Of a DNA stretch of 64,000 nucleotides, positions 27,864 through 37,399 are shown piece by piece. Each line of letters opens with the position of its first letter. Positions within the stretch are counted from its first letter, which is position 1. This DNA comes from Eubacterium sp. 1001713B170207_170306_E7 (GTDB lineage: Bacteria > Bacillota > Clostridia > Eubacteriales > Eubacteriaceae), in assembly GCF_015547515.1 (NCBI RefSeq), contig NZ_JADMVE010000007.1, positions 178,374-242,373 of the forward strand, given 5' to 3'. The notes beneath the pieces were generated by a model, which worked only from the letters and a program-made list of their open reading frames with translations, did not search any database and was not told where the DNA came from. The translations under genes and the position numbers were made by a program.

Positions 27864-29096
27864 ATGCCATTATCACAGAATTTTTATAGACAAACCCGCA
27901 GGGAATTAGGCGAAAAGCTGGAGCCGGAGAGCCTGGCGATTATTTATTCCGGACGGGCGGTCCAGCAGTCCCTGGACGCGGATTATCCCTTTTACACCGA
28001 TAATAACTTTTATTATCTGACGGGGATCGAGGAGCCGAATGTAACCCTTCTGATGGAAAAGGATGCCAACGGCGAGGTCTCGGAACGCCTGTTCATTGAT
28101 GAGCCGGACCCCTTTAAAGAAAAATGGGTGGGGGCTAAGATCAGTAAAGAGGAAGCGGCAAGGTGCTCCGGAGTGGAGGAGGTGCGCTATAATTCCGCGC
28201 TGGAGCCCTGTATTCTTCAGGAAACCCATTTCGACAACCTGTACTTTGACTTTACCATGCCGAAACACCAGAGCTTTGCCACCAGCGATCCCCAGGTCAG
28301 GCTGCTTTTTGCGGATATGGAGCTGCAGAACCTACAGCCCCACCTGACCGCCATGCGGCTGATTAAAAAGCCGGAGGAAATAGAAGCCCTGCGTGACGCC
28401 ATTGAAATAACCGCCAAGGGCATTGACGCCATTTTGGAAAATCTGAAGCCGGATATGAAGGAATACCAGATTCAGGCAGTTTTTGAGTACACCATTAATA
28501 TGCTGGGCGCCCAGGGTGTTTCCTTCCAGACCATTGCGGCATCGGGCAAAAGCGCCACGGTGCTGCACTACATTAAGAATCAGGCGGCCATGAAGGGCAG
28601 CGACATGGTGCTTCTGGACCTGGGGGCCCGGTACAAGGGCTATTGCGGCGATATCAGCCGGACCTTCCCGGTTTCAGGAAAATATACCGATGAACAGGCC
28701 ATGGTCTACAATATGGTTCTGGAAGCCCAGCGGGAGCTGATCCCGATGTACCGTCCGGGTATGAAAATGCTGGATATCCAACAGGCTACTAAAGATATTT
28801 TCCTTGAAAAATGCTTAAAAAACAACATTGTGCCCCAAAATAAGGACATCAATGAATTCTATTACCACGGTATCGGCCATTCACTGGGGCTGGATACCCA
28901 CGACACCAATGATAAGCGGGAATACATCCTGGAGCCGGGCATGGTCCTCACCTGCGAGCCCGGGCTTTACATTGCGGAAATGGGCATGGGCGTGCGGATT
29001 GAGGACGATATCCTTGTCACAGAAAAGGGACCGGAAAACCTGTCGCCGCAGATTCCAAAGGATATTGACGCGATTGAAAAGCGGATGAATCCATAA
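27864..29096 (+). CDS. Xaa-Pro aminopeptidase, M24 family (PepP-like)
   Basis: A 410-residue metallopeptidase that removes N-terminal residues before proline. The N-terminal AMP_N domain (about 5-135) contains YSGRAVQQSLDADYPFYTDNNFYYLTGI. The pita-bread catalytic domain (about 170-405) shows all five metal ligands: LLDLGARYKGYCGDISRTFP (two Asp), HGIGHSLGLDTHD (His), TCEPGLY (Glu) and VRIEDD (Glu). The ATG at 27864 follows AAGGAAG; a GTG two codons earlier is less likely. Monocistronic. Confidence 0.95.
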   Translation: MPLSQNFYRQTRRELGEKLEPESLAIIYSGRAVQQSLDADYPFYTDNNFYYLTGIEEPNVTLLMEKDANGEVSERLFIDEPDPFKEKWVGAKISKEEAARCSGVEEVRYNSALEPCILQETHFDNLYFDFTMPKHQSFATSDPQVRLLFADMELQNLQPHLTAMRLIKKPEEIEALRDAIEITAKGIDAILENLKPDMKEYQIQAVFEYTINMLGAQGVSFQTIAASGKSATVLHYIKNQAAMKGSDMVLLDLGARYKGYCGDISRTFPVSGKYTDEQAMVYNMVLEAQRELIPMYRPGMKMLDIQQATKDIFLEKCLKNNIVPQNKDINEFYYHGIGHSLGLDTHDTNDKREYILEPGMVLTCEPGLYIAEMGMGVRIEDDILVTEKGPENLSPQIPKDIDAIEKRMNP

Positions 29097-29124
29097 GCCG
29101 TTTGGTTTTTTCCAAGAAAGGGGC

Positions 29125-29153
29125 TTGACAAAAAAGCCCTGTAGGTTTATCCT
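29125..29153 (+). promoter_or_regulatory. metK promoter
   Basis: TTGACA (29125-29130), a 17-base spacer and TATCCT (29148-29153), just upstream of the SAM riboswitch. Confidence 0.75.
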
Positions 29154-29171
29154 AGTACAAGTAATTGAATA

Positions 29172-29312
29172 TTTACCTATCCAGAGAGGTGGAGGGACAG
29201 GCCCGATGAAACCCGGCAACCAGCGTGAGCATGGTGCCAATACCTGCAGTCAAACTGTAATGATGGGGTTTTTGAACGAATCAAACCCCATGCGCGCATG
29301 GGGTTATTTTTA
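29172..29312 (+). promoter_or_regulatory. SAM-I (S-box) riboswitch with terminator, controlling metK
   Basis: The S-box core is clear: AGAGAGGTGGAGGGA, then CGATGAAACCCGGCAACC, then GGTGCCAAT and CCTGCAG. Stem P1 is CCTATC (29176-29181) with GATGGG (29262-29267). The terminator arms are at 29284-29294 and 29295-29305, followed by a T-rich tail. The P1 3' side can instead pair with the CCCCAT of the terminator, giving the antiterminator. High SAM should therefore stop metK transcription. Confidence 0.97.
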
Positions 29313-29390
29313 TTTAAGGATTTAAAAAAATCTGTGATCTTTCTCAAGGGTAAATAGAATTACGACAATACTATTTTTAAGGAGCGAATA

Positions 29391-30569
29391 ATGAAACAAT
29401 TATTTACCTCAGAATCTGTTACTGAAGGCCATCCGGATAAAATCTGTGACCAGATTTCTGACGCGGTGCTGGACGCAATCGTCGAACAGGACCCAATGGC
29501 CCGCGTTGCCTGTGAAACGTCTGTATCGACCGGCCTGGTTTTAGTGGCCGGTGAAATTACGACCAACTGTTATGTGGATATTCCCAAAATTGTCCGGGAA
29601 ACCATCCGCGGCATTGGCTATGACCGCGCGAAATACGGTTTTGACTGTGAAACCTGCGCGGTTTTAACCTCCATCGACGAACAGTCCTCGGACATTGCCA
29701 TGGGCGTTGACAAGGCTCTTGAAGCCAAGGAAGGCACGCTTGCGGAGGAAGACCTGGCGACCGGCGCCGGCGACCAGGGGATGATGTTCGGCTTTGCCTG
29801 CAACGAAACCCCCGAGCTCATGCCCATGCCCATCTCGCTGGCCCACAAGCTGACCAAAAAGCTTTCGGACGTGCGCAAAGAGGGCGTTGTGGATTATCTG
29901 AGACCCGATGGAAAATCTCAGGTGACGGTTGAATACAACGACGGTGTGCCCACCAGGGTAGATACAGTGGTTATCTCGACTCAGCACAGCGCCGATGTGG
30001 ACGCGGCCACCATCCGCGAGGACATGATCGAAAAGGTCATCAAGCCAGTGATCGATCCGGCGCTTTTAGATGAAAACACCAAATATTTCATCAACCCGAC
30101 CGGCCGCTTTGTTATCGGCGGACCACAGGGGGACGCCGGCTTAACCGGACGTAAGATTATCGTGGATACCTACGGCGGATATGGCCGCCACGGCGGCGGC
30201 GCTTTCTCCGGAAAGGATCCGACAAAGGTTGACCGTTCGGCCGCCTACGCGGCCCGTTATGTGGCTAAAAACATTGTGGCGGCAGGCCTGGCTGATAAAT
30301 GCGAGGTTCAGCTGGCCTACGCCATCGGTGTGGCTGAGCCGGTATCGGTGTTTGTCGATACCTTTGGAACCGGCAAGGTGGCTGAGGACAGGATTGCGGA
30401 GCTGGTGAAAAAGCATTTTGATTTAAGACCGGCTGCCATCATCAAAAACCTTGACCTGAGAAGACCAATCTACAAGCAGGTTGCGGCCTACGGCCATTTT
30501 GGCAGAGACGATCTGAATTTACCGTGGGAAAAAACCGACGTTGCCGAAAAATTAAAAGCAGAGGCTTAA
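29391..30569 (+). CDS. metK: S-adenosylmethionine synthetase
   Basis: A 392-residue enzyme making SAM from methionine and ATP. Signatures are [20 protein letters not shown] at the start, the central [12 protein letters not shown], and the glycine-rich phosphate loop [19 protein letters not shown]. Length is normal. The AAGGAG site precedes the ATG, and the SAM-I riboswitch in the leader gives feedback control by the product. Transcription should end at the hairpin 30578-30612. Confidence 0.98.
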   Translation: MKQLFTSESVTEGHPDKICDQISDAVLDAIVEQDPMARVACETSVSTGLVLVAGEITTNCYVDIPKIVRETIRGIGYDRAKYGFDCETCAVLTSIDEQSSDIAMGVDKALEAKEGTLAEEDLATGAGDQGMMFGFACNETPELMPMPISLAHKLTKKLSDVRKEGVVDYLRPDGKSQVTVEYNDGVPTRVDTVVISTQHSADVDAATIREDMIEKVIKPVIDPALLDENTKYFINPTGRFVIGGPQGDAGLTGRKIIVDTYGGYGRHGGGAFSGKDPTKVDRSAAYAARYVAKNIVAAGLADKCEVQLAYAIGVAEPVSVFVDTFGTGKVAEDRIAELVKKHFDLRPAAIIKNLDLRRPIYKQVAAYGHFGRDDLNLPWEKTDVAEKLKAEA

Positions 30570-30577
30570 AAGACCGG

Positions 30578-30612
30578 GGATCACAGCTGAAAAGTTGTGA
30601 TCCTTATTTTTA
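30578..30612 (+). terminator. metK terminator (copy 1 of a duplicated hairpin)
   Basis: GGATCACAGCT (30578-30588) pairs with AGTTGTGATCC (30593-30603) around a GAAA loop, followed by TTATTTTTA. The 26-base hairpin is repeated exactly at 30845. Confidence 0.9.
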
Positions 30613-30844
30613 GGCTGCAAAAAGGGTGCGGCCGGGGACTGCGCCTTTTATCCAGATAAGAAAAAAGGTCCAGGCGCCGCGGTAAACGGCCAGGAATCGT
30701 ATCGCGTTACCGGAGCAGCCGGACACCGGAGAGCTAAAGTGTCAACTTTCGAAAAGAAGATGCAGGTGCCGGTATAACCGCCGCAGGACGCTTTTCTCTT
30801 CCTTAGGTAAAAGGCTCCGTTTCTTTGTTTTTTGCATGATGAGA
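30613..30844 (+). ncRNA. GC-rich structured intergenic element, candidate small RNA
   Basis: No plausible gene is present. GCCTTTTATC (30643-30652) can pair over ten bases with GGTAAAAGGC (30806-30815), closing a domain of about 150 bases. Inside, CGGTAA (30680-30685) pairs with TTACCG (30707-30712), and a CGGT/ACCG hairpin lies near 30768-30777. The region is visibly more GC-rich than other spacers in this window and ends at the second hairpin. No promoter was identified. RNA class unknown. Confidence 0.45.
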
Positions 30845-30882
30845 GGATCACAGCTGAAAAGTTGTGATCCTTTATCTTTTTG
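30845..30882 (+). terminator. Second copy of the metK-type terminator hairpin
   Basis: Exact repeat of the 26-base hairpin at 30578, followed by TTTATCTTTTTG. It would end any transcript from the 30613-30844 element. Confidence 0.88.
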
Positions 30883-31087
30883 TTTCTTAAAAGGGCTATA
30901 AAGTATCAAAAAATTAAGGCAAGGTGCGACCATTTTGTGTATAATTAATGCGTTCGAGTAATAATTTGAATACTTTTAGATAAAACTTGGATAGAAAATC
31001 TTGTTTTTGTGCGTTAAAAAGTATAAAATAAACGGTACAGCATCATTGGCAACTGCCAAAAGACCAAGCTGCTAGGAAGATGATTGA

Positions 31088-31777
31088 ATGATTGAATTTA
31101 TAAATGTTACAAAAACGTATGATAAAAATGAAAAAGACGCCTTAAAAAATGTAAACCTGTTTATCGACAAGGGTGAATTTGTATTTCTGGTTGGCCGCAG
31201 CGGCGCCGGAAAGTCTACCTTTATCAAGCTTTTGCTTCGTGAAATCGACGCGAGCATGGGCACGGTTAAGATCAAGGGCCACGATATTTCCAAGCTTTCC
31301 AAAAAAGAGATTCCGTATCTGAGAAGAAAGCTGGGGGTGGTTTTCCAGGACTTCCGGCTGCTTGAGAATAAAAGTGTCTATGAAAATGTGGCCTATGCCA
31401 TGGAGATCATTGGCCGGCCCGAGCGCAAGATCCGCAAGAAGGTGCCTCTGGCGCTGGAAATGGTCGGGCTTTCGCACCGGGCAAACCACTATCCCAATGA
31501 GCTTTCCGGCGGGGAGCAGCAGCGTGTTGTTATCGCCAGGGCCATTATCAATAACCCCAGCATTTTGATCTGTGATGAACCGACAGGGAACCTTGACCCG
31601 GAAACATCGCGTGATATTATGCGTATTCTGGAAGAAATTAACAAGCATGGCACCACGGTGGTGGTGGTAACCCATGACAGTGAAATGGTAAATATTATGA
31701 AAAAGAGGGTTCTGACCCTCGAAAATGGCTATCTTGCCAGCGATGACGTCAAAGGGCGGTACCGCAATGCGAAGTAA
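31088..31777 (+). CDS. ftsE: Cell division ATP-binding protein FtsE
   Basis: A 229-residue ABC ATPase. Walker A is GRSGAGKST (near 35-43), the Q-loop is VFQDFRLL, the ABC signature is LSGGEQQRV, and Walker B is LICDEPTGNLD with the H-loop in VVTHD. FtsE with FtsX forms a transmembrane machine that activates peptidoglycan hydrolases at the septum or sidewall. ftsX overlaps its end by 11 bases, and the M23 hydrolase gene that FtsEX should control follows. Confidence 0.96.
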   Translation: MIEFINVTKTYDKNEKDALKNVNLFIDKGEFVFLVGRSGAGKSTFIKLLLREIDASMGTVKIKGHDISKLSKKEIPYLRRKLGVVFQDFRLLENKSVYENVAYAMEIIGRPERKIRKKVPLALEMVGLSHRANHYPNELSGGEQQRVVIARAIINNPSILICDEPTGNLDPETSRDIMRILEEINKHGTTVVVVTHDSEMVNIMKKRVLTLENGYLASDDVKGRYRNAK

Positions 31778-32684
31778 TCACTGGAAAACCATGCCCCGGA
31801 CGATCCTTCGCGATACAGCACAGAGCATGCAGCGAAACAGTCTTATGAGTATTGCGGCTGTTTTTTCCATCATTGCGGCGCTGATCATTTTGGGAATCTT
31901 TCTGGTGCTTACCATCAATATCCGCCAGGCGACGGTGAATGTGGAGTCTCAGCTGGAAATGAAAATTTTCCTGAAGGTAGATTACACCGAGGAACAGCGC
32001 GCCGACCTGGAGCGGGACCTGAAGGCTAATCCGCTTATTTCGGAGGTTCGCTTTGAAACAAAGGATGAGGCCCTGCAAAACTTTTCAAGCTCACTGGAGG
32101 ACTATACCGGCCTTCTCAGTGATTTCAGTTCCGAGAACAACCCCATGCCCGCCTCTTTTATCGTTCAGGTAAAGGACTCGGAAAGCATGGACGATGTCAA
32201 GGCCTTTGCGCTGACCTATCAGGACAAAGGGGTGGAATATGTCAAATACGGCGAGGAATACATTAACGCGCTGCTGAACTTTAACCATTTCGCCAATACC
32301 ATGAGCATTGTTGTGCTGATTGTTCTGTCGGTTATTTCATTGTTTTTAATTTATAATACCATCAAGCTCACGGTGTTCGCGCGCCGGAAGGAGATCGGTA
32401 TCATGAAATACGTCGGCGCGACCGACGCTTATATCCGAACGCCCTTTGTCCTGGAGGGAACTTTTCTGGGACTCATCGCGGCTGTCGTGGCGGTGATGAT
32501 CGTGCGTTTGGCTTATTACTATATATTGGGCATGCTCGGCGGCAGTGTACTGCTTCCGATGACCTCGGCACTGGCGACACCGGATCAGGTAATGGGTCAG
32601 CTGATCTTTTTCTTTACAGTTTATGGTGTTGTGATCGGTGCGGTGGGCAGTGTGTTCGCGATCCGAAAATTCTTAGACGTATAA
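31767..32684 (+). CDS. ftsX: Cell division protein FtsX
   Basis: A 305-residue permease-like protein. One N-terminal helix (about 25-48), a large extracellular domain (about 50-170; NVESQLEMKIFLKVDYTEEQ and NPLISEVRFETKDEAL are typical), then three helices in a FtsX domain (about 175-300) with YNTIKLTVFARRKEIGIMKYVGA. The ATG at 31767 overlaps ftsE; a start 14 codons upstream gives a non-family extension. The extracellular loop passes the FtsE ATPase signal to the coiled-coil hydrolase encoded next. Confidence 0.95.
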   Translation: MRSNHWKTMPRTILRDTAQSMQRNSLMSIAAVFSIIAALIILGIFLVLTINIRQATVNVESQLEMKIFLKVDYTEEQRADLERDLKANPLISEVRFETKDEALQNFSSSLEDYTGLLSDFSSENNPMPASFIVQVKDSESMDDVKAFALTYQDKGVEYVKYGEEYINALLNFNHFANTMSIVVLIVLSVISLFLIYNTIKLTVFARRKEIGIMKYVGATDAYIRTPFVLEGTFLGLIAAVVAVMIVRLAYYYILGMLGGSVLLPMTSALATPDQVMGQLIFFFTVYGVVIGAVGSVFAIRKFLDV

Positions 32685-32706
32685 AAACAGGAGGGGACTT
32701 CAGAAA

Positions 32707-33978
32707 ATGAAGAAGAAAATTTCTTTAATTGTAACGGCATTATTTTGTTTATCAATATTTATTTCTCCGGTTTACGCAGCCACAAAGGATGAACTGCAGC
32801 AGCAAAAAGACGACGCGACTGCAAAAAAAGAGGCTGCCCAGTACCAGGTGGACATGACCCAGAACACCATCGAGGGGATTCAGGCTGAAATCAGCAAGGC
32901 CAACGCAGAGATGGATAAGATCAACGGTCAGATCAATACCTTGGATGGCCAGATCAGTGATTTGACCGCTAATCTGGAAAGAACCACGGCAGAACTGGAA
33001 GCGGCTGAAGAAAAACAGGCGAAACAGGAAGAAGAATTAAAAGAGCGTGTCCGTGTCATGTACATGTACGGAAACGAAGGCTATATGCAGGTGCTTTTCT
33101 CAGCCACCGACTTTGCGGATTTTATCGCCAAGGCGGATATGATGAAATCCATCGTACAGGCCGATAAGGACTGTGCAACCGCGTTGGAAAAAACCCGTGC
33201 GGAGGTACAGGAGAAAAAAGAAACCATTGAATCCAACAAAACCCAGGTCGAACAGGCAAAGGCCGACCAGGAAACCGCTTTGCAAAGCCAGCAGAGCATA
33301 AAGTCACAGAAGGATGAGCTGTTGGCCAAGAACCAGCAGGTGGTTCAGCAATACCAGGCGGAAGTCAACAAACAGGATGAAATTCTGAATCAGGCCAATG
33401 CCGAACTGGCGGTCATCGCGCAGCAGGAAGCCGAAGCGTTAAAAGCGCGTCTGGCGCAGGAAGAAGCTGAAAGACAGCAGCGGGAAGCGGAAGAGGCAGC
33501 CCAAAACGGTTCCTCCGGCGGCGGCAGCAGTGAGGACAGCGGTTCCTCCGGCGGCAGCAGCAACGTCGTGGTATCCAGCGGCTTTATGTGGCCATTACCG
33601 GGCAACTACACCATCACCAGCTGGTTTGGCTACCGTCCGGCGTCTGATACCAACGGGATCGGCTCCACCAACCACGGCGGCATGGACATCGCCGCCTCCA
33701 CCGGCACACCGATTCACGCGCCGGCTGGCGGTTATGTCACGATGGCATCCTGGAACGGGGGCTACGGCAACTGTATCATGGTGGCCATGGACAATGGCGA
33801 TACCCTGTTATTCGGGCATTTAAGCGGTTATAACGTATCCTATGGCCAGCGTGTCAACCAGGGCGATATCATCGGTTATGTGGGCAGCACCGGAAATTCC
33901 ACCGGACCACACCTGCATCTGACCTATCTGTTAAACAATAGCACTTCAGTTGACCCGTGGGATTACATTTATTATTAA
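32707..33978 (+). CDS. Coiled-coil M23 peptidoglycan hydrolase (EnvC/PcsB-like)
   Basis: A 423-residue secreted protein. The signal peptide ends near PVYA (residues 21-24). A long coiled coil (about 25-265) rich in Q, E, K and A follows, then a Gly/Ser linker (about 268-295), then an M23 endopeptidase domain (about 315-418). Zinc ligands are visible: NHGGMDIA (HxxxD) and GPHLHLTY (HxH). This is the layout of hydrolases activated by FtsEX through the coiled coil, and the gene is 22 bases after ftsX. Confidence 0.94.
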   Translation: MKKKISLIVTALFCLSIFISPVYAATKDELQQQKDDATAKKEAAQYQVDMTQNTIEGIQAEISKANAEMDKINGQINTLDGQISDLTANLERTTAELEAAEEKQAKQEEELKERVRVMYMYGNEGYMQVLFSATDFADFIAKADMMKSIVQADKDCATALEKTRAEVQEKKETIESNKTQVEQAKADQETALQSQQSIKSQKDELLAKNQQVVQQYQAEVNKQDEILNQANAELAVIAQQEAEALKARLAQEEAERQQREAEEAAQNGSSGGGSSEDSGSSGGSSNVVVSSGFMWPLPGNYTITSWFGYRPASDTNGIGSTNHGGMDIAASTGTPIHAPAGGYVTMASWNGGYGNCIMVAMDNGDTLLFGHLSGYNVSYGQRVNQGDIIGYVGSTGNSTGPHLHLTYLLNNSTSVDPWDYIYY

Positions 33979-33994
33979 AATAAAGACAGAATTT

Positions 33995-34025
33995 GGAAAG
34001 AATCGTCTGATTCTTTCCTTTTTTA
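33995..34025 (+). terminator. Terminator of ftsEX-hydrolase operon
   Basis: GGAAAGAATC (33995-34004), loop GTCT, exact complement (34009-34018), then TTTTTTA. Confidence 0.93.
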
Positions 34026-34097
34026 TTGTTTCTTTAAGGCTTTTAGTGTATTCTTTTCAGGTGAGTATAGAATAGAATGGATTTGAAAGGATTGACA

Positions 34098-35297
34098 ATG
34101 GATAAAGGGCAGAGAAAAAAGTTTATCGTTATAGCGGTAATCGCGCTTATTGTCACAAATATTTTAACTTTTTGCCTGACAACCGGCGCCGGCGTGGCGC
34201 TGGGCAATAAGGTGATTTTAAATGTTGACAGCACAGAAATGGCCGATGGACTTAAAAAGCTGGTAAGCTTAAAGGGGCACATCGATAAGGAATATTACAA
34301 GGATATGGATGACACAACCCTGATGGAAGGGGCCATGAAGGGCATGTTTGAGGCCACCGGCGACCCCTACAGCGGTTACTATACCGAGGAAGAATTTCAG
34401 AAGCTGATGGAAAGCTCCACGGGCACCTACAGCGGCATCGGCGTGGTGGTAACCGAGGATGAGAGCGGCACGACCACGGTGGTCACACCATATAAAAACA
34501 CCCCGGCGGGCGATGCAGGCATGCAGATCGGCGATAAGATCGTCAGGGTAAACGGCGAGGATGTCAGCGGAAAGGGCTCGGAATATACCGTGAGCCTGAT
34601 GCGCGGCGATCCGGGAACGGCGGTGGAAGTCACGGTGCTGCGGGACGGGCAGGAACAAACCTATAACCTGACCAGAAAGAGCATTGACACCCCGACGGTT
34701 GAGTCCAGCGTTATCGACGGTATTGGCTATATCTCGATTTCTGAATTTACCAACAAGACCTCAGAGGATTTTAACGCAGAGCTTGAAAATCTTTTGAGCC
34801 AGAATATCAGCGGACTGATCATCGACCTACGTTACAACGGCGGCGGTGTCGTTACCTCCGCGGTGGCAGTGGCAGACCGTCTGCTGGGGGACACGACAGT
34901 GGTCTACACAGTTGACAAAAACGGCAGCCGGAAGGACTACACCTCGACCGGCGAGGTGAAGCTGGATCTGCCAATCATCGTGCTGGTCAACGAAGGGACC
35001 GCCAGTTCCTCCGAGATTCTGTCCGGGGCCATCCAGGATACTGGGGCCGGACAGCTGTTAGGAACACAAACATTCGGTAAGGGCATTGTTCAGGAGGTGG
35101 TTCCGCTCAAGGATAACAGCGGCTATAAGCTGACCAATGCGGAATATTTTACCCCGAACGGCCGCAACATTAACGAAAAGGGCCTGACGCCCGACGTGGT
35201 GGTTGAGCAGAACGAAGCCTACAAGAATACGCTGAATGTCCCGGAAGATCAGGATTCACAGCTTCAGAAGGCGCTTGAGATTTTAAAAGGCAAGTAA
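34098..35297 (+). CDS. S41 family C-terminal processing peptidase (CtpA-like)
   Basis: About 399 residues. An N-terminal signal anchor (about 8-30), a PDZ domain (about 95-180; GIGVVVTEDESGTT and AGMQIGDKIVRVNGEDV) and a peptidase domain with catalytic Ser in NEGTASSSEILSGAI and Lys in TFGKGIVQ. These enzymes cut proteins at exposed C-termini outside the membrane, in some species trimming peptidoglycan hydrolases or their regulators. That would suit its position after the FtsEX-hydrolase operon. The ATG at 34098 has AAAGGA seven bases upstream; the one at 34077 has none. Confidence 0.93.
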   Translation: MDKGQRKKFIVIAVIALIVTNILTFCLTTGAGVALGNKVILNVDSTEMADGLKKLVSLKGHIDKEYYKDMDDTTLMEGAMKGMFEATGDPYSGYYTEEEFQKLMESSTGTYSGIGVVVTEDESGTTTVVTPYKNTPAGDAGMQIGDKIVRVNGEDVSGKGSEYTVSLMRGDPGTAVEVTVLRDGQEQTYNLTRKSIDTPTVESSVIDGIGYISISEFTNKTSEDFNAELENLLSQNISGLIIDLRYNGGGVVTSAVAVADRLLGDTTVVYTVDKNGSRKDYTSTGEVKLDLPIIVLVNEGTASSSEILSGAIQDTGAGQLLGTQTFGKGIVQEVVPLKDNSGYKLTNAEYFTPNGRNINEKGLTPDVVVEQNEAYKNTLNVPEDQDSQLQKALEILKGK

Positions 35298-35308
35298 AAA
35301 GGAGGGGA

Positions 35309-35340
35309 GGATCGGAGTTTTAAAACTTCGATCCTTTTTT
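35309..35340 (+). terminator. Terminator after S41 peptidase gene
   Basis: GGATCG (35309-35314) and CGATCC (35329-35334) close a hairpin with a palindromic interior, followed by TTTTTT. Confidence 0.88.
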
Positions 35341-35363
35341 CTGCTATATTGAACTGATTCCCA

Positions 35364-35391
35364 TTGACAAAAACGGCAAAAGTGGTACAAT
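35364..35391 (+). promoter_or_regulatory. uvrBA promoter
   Basis: TTGACA (35364-35369), a 16-base spacer and TACAAT (35386-35391). No clear LexA-type palindrome was recognised around it. Confidence 0.65.
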
Positions 35392-35437
35392 AAGAGAACA
35401 CATGTTTCTTGGATTGAAGGGTTACAAAGGTGATTGA

Positions 35438-37399
35438 ATGAAACCATTTAAAGTAGTATCCGACTATGAACCAAAGGGCGACCAGGAAAAAGCGATCCGG
35501 GAGCTGGCCGACGGCATTGACAGAGGGCTCAAATTTCAGACCCTTTTAGGTGTCACCGGCTCCGGGAAAACCTATACCATGGCCAAGGTGATCGAAGCCG
35601 TCCAGAAGCCGACGCTGATCATCGCCCATAATAAAACACTGGCGGCACAGCTCGCCAACGAGTTCCGGAGCTTTTTTCCGGAAAACGCAGTAGAGTATTT
35701 TGTATCCTATTATGATTATTACCAGCCGGAGGCCTACGTGCCGCACTCGGATCTCTACATTGAGAAGGATTCCTCCATCAATGATGAGATTGATAAAATG
35801 CGCCACTCGGCCACAGCGGCTCTTTTCGAGCGCCGTGACGTGATCGTGGTGGCCAGCGTGTCCTGTATTTATGGACTTGGGAGCCCCATCGATTACGAAA
35901 ATCTGGTGCTTTCGCTGCGTCCGGGCATGGAAAAGGACCGCGACGCGGTAATCCGGAAGCTGGTGGACATCCAGTATACCCGCAACGACATCGCCTTTGA
36001 GCGTAACAACTTCCGGGTAAGGGGCGATATTCTGGAAATCTATCCAGCGGCATCGTCGGGAAAGGCTGTGCGCCTGGAATTTTTCGGCGATGAAATCGAC
36101 CGGATCACCGAGATTGACACCATCACGGGCGAGATTACCGGTGAGCTCAGCCACGTATCCATCTTTCCCGCGTCGCATTACACCACCACGCCCGAAAAGC
36201 TGGAGGTGGCCATCAAGGGGATCCGCGACGAGCTGGCCGACCGCTACGATTATTTTACCGAACACAACCAGCTGGTCGAGGCCCAGCGTATCCTGCAGCG
36301 GACCAACTATGACCTTGAGATGCTCAAGGAGATGGGCTACTGTAACGGCATTGAGAACTATACGCGCTATATTAACGGCTCGCCCCCGGGCGCGCCGCCC
36401 TATACGTTGATCGACTATTTTCCAAAGGACTTTTTAATGTTCGCGGATGAGTCCCACGTGTCCATTCCGCAGATTGGCGGCATGTCCTCGGGCGACAGGG
36501 CCCGAAAACAGAATTTGGTGGATTACGGCTTCCGGCTGCCCTCGGCCTATGATAACCGCCCCCTTAACTTTGAGGAGTTTGAGGGCAAGATCAACCAGAT
36601 GGTCTTTACCTCGGCCACGCCGAGTAAATATGAAAAAGAACACAGCGAACAAACCGTCGAACAGATTATCCGGCCCACAGGCCTCATTGATCCTGAAATC
36701 TTTGTGCGGCCCATCAAGGGACAGATCGACGATTTGATGGGTGAGATCAATGAGACAGTGTCAAAGGGCAACCGGGTGCTGGTGACCACCTTAACCAAGA
36801 AGATGGCCGAGGATCTGACCCAGTATTTCAAGGAAAACGGCATTCGGGTCAATTACCTGCACTCCGATATCGACACCATCGAACGGACAAAAATCCTCAA
36901 GGAGCTGCGCATGGGCGAGTTTGACGTGCTGGTGGGCATCAACCTTTTAAGAGAAGGGCTGGACCTGCCAGAGGTTGGACTGGTCGCGATTCTGGATGCG
37001 GATAAGGAAGGCTACCTGCGATCTGAAACCTCGCTGATCCAGACCATTGGCCGGGCGGCCAGAAATGTGGAGGGCAAGGTGCTTATGTACGCAGACCGGA
37101 TCACCAAATCCATGGACTACGCCATCAGCGAAACCAACCGCCGCCGCAAGATTCAGAGCGAATTTAACGAGGCCCACGGTATTGTACCGCAGTCGGTCCA
37201 TAAGGAAATCCGCGATTCCCTCGAGGTCACAAAGGTGGCCGAGGATCAGGCATCCTATGTGGTGGAAGACGAAGTGATGGACGTACAGGCTGAGCTCATG
37301 AACCTTGAAGCAGAAATGCTGGCCGCCGCGGAAAATCTTGAGTTTGAAAAGGCCGCGGCCCTGCGTGACCGGATTAAAGAATTGAAAGGAAATAAATGA
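35438..37399 (+). CDS. uvrB: Excinuclease ABC subunit B
   Basis: A 653-residue helicase-like damage verifier of nucleotide excision repair. Walker A is GVTGSGKT (near 39-46). The beta-hairpin that probes damaged DNA is near [36 protein letters not shown] and QTIGRAARN are helicase motifs; the last 35 residues are a UVR domain that contacts UvrC. The stop overlaps the uvrA ATG (ATGA), so the two are coupled. Confidence 0.98.
   Translation: MKPFKVVSDYEPKGDQEKAIRELADGIDRGLKFQTLLGVTGSGKTYTMAKVIEAVQKPTLIIAHNKTLAAQLANEFRSFFPENAVEYFVSYYDYYQPEAYVPHSDLYIEKDSSINDEIDKMRHSATAALFERRDVIVVASVSCIYGLGSPIDYENLVLSLRPGMEKDRDAVIRKLVDIQYTRNDIAFERNNFRVRGDILEIYPAASSGKAVRLEFFGDEIDRITEIDTITGEITGELSHVSIFPASHYTTTPEKLEVAIKGIRDELADRYDYFTEHNQLVEAQRILQRTNYDLEMLKEMGYCNGIENYTRYINGSPPGAPPYTLIDYFPKDFLMFADESHVSIPQIGGMSSGDRARKQNLVDYGFRLPSAYDNRPLNFEEFEGKINQMVFTSATPSKYEKEHSEQTVEQIIRPTGLIDPEIFVRPIKGQIDDLMGEINETVSKGNRVLVTTLTKKMAEDLTQYFKENGIRVNYLHSDIDTIERTKILKELRMGEFDVLVGINLLREGLDLPEVGLVAILDADKEGYLRSETSLIQTIGRAARNVEGKVLMYADRITKSMDYAISETNRRRKIQSEFNEAHGIVPQSVHKEIRDSLEVTKVAEDQASYVVEDEVMDVQAELMNLEAEMLAAAENLEFEKAAALRDRIKELKGNK

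Noticed and set aside
30570..31087. Small minus-strand open frames in the metK-ftsE spacer
   Set aside because: They cross the terminator hairpins and the structured region, lack ribosome binding sites and have no family resemblance.
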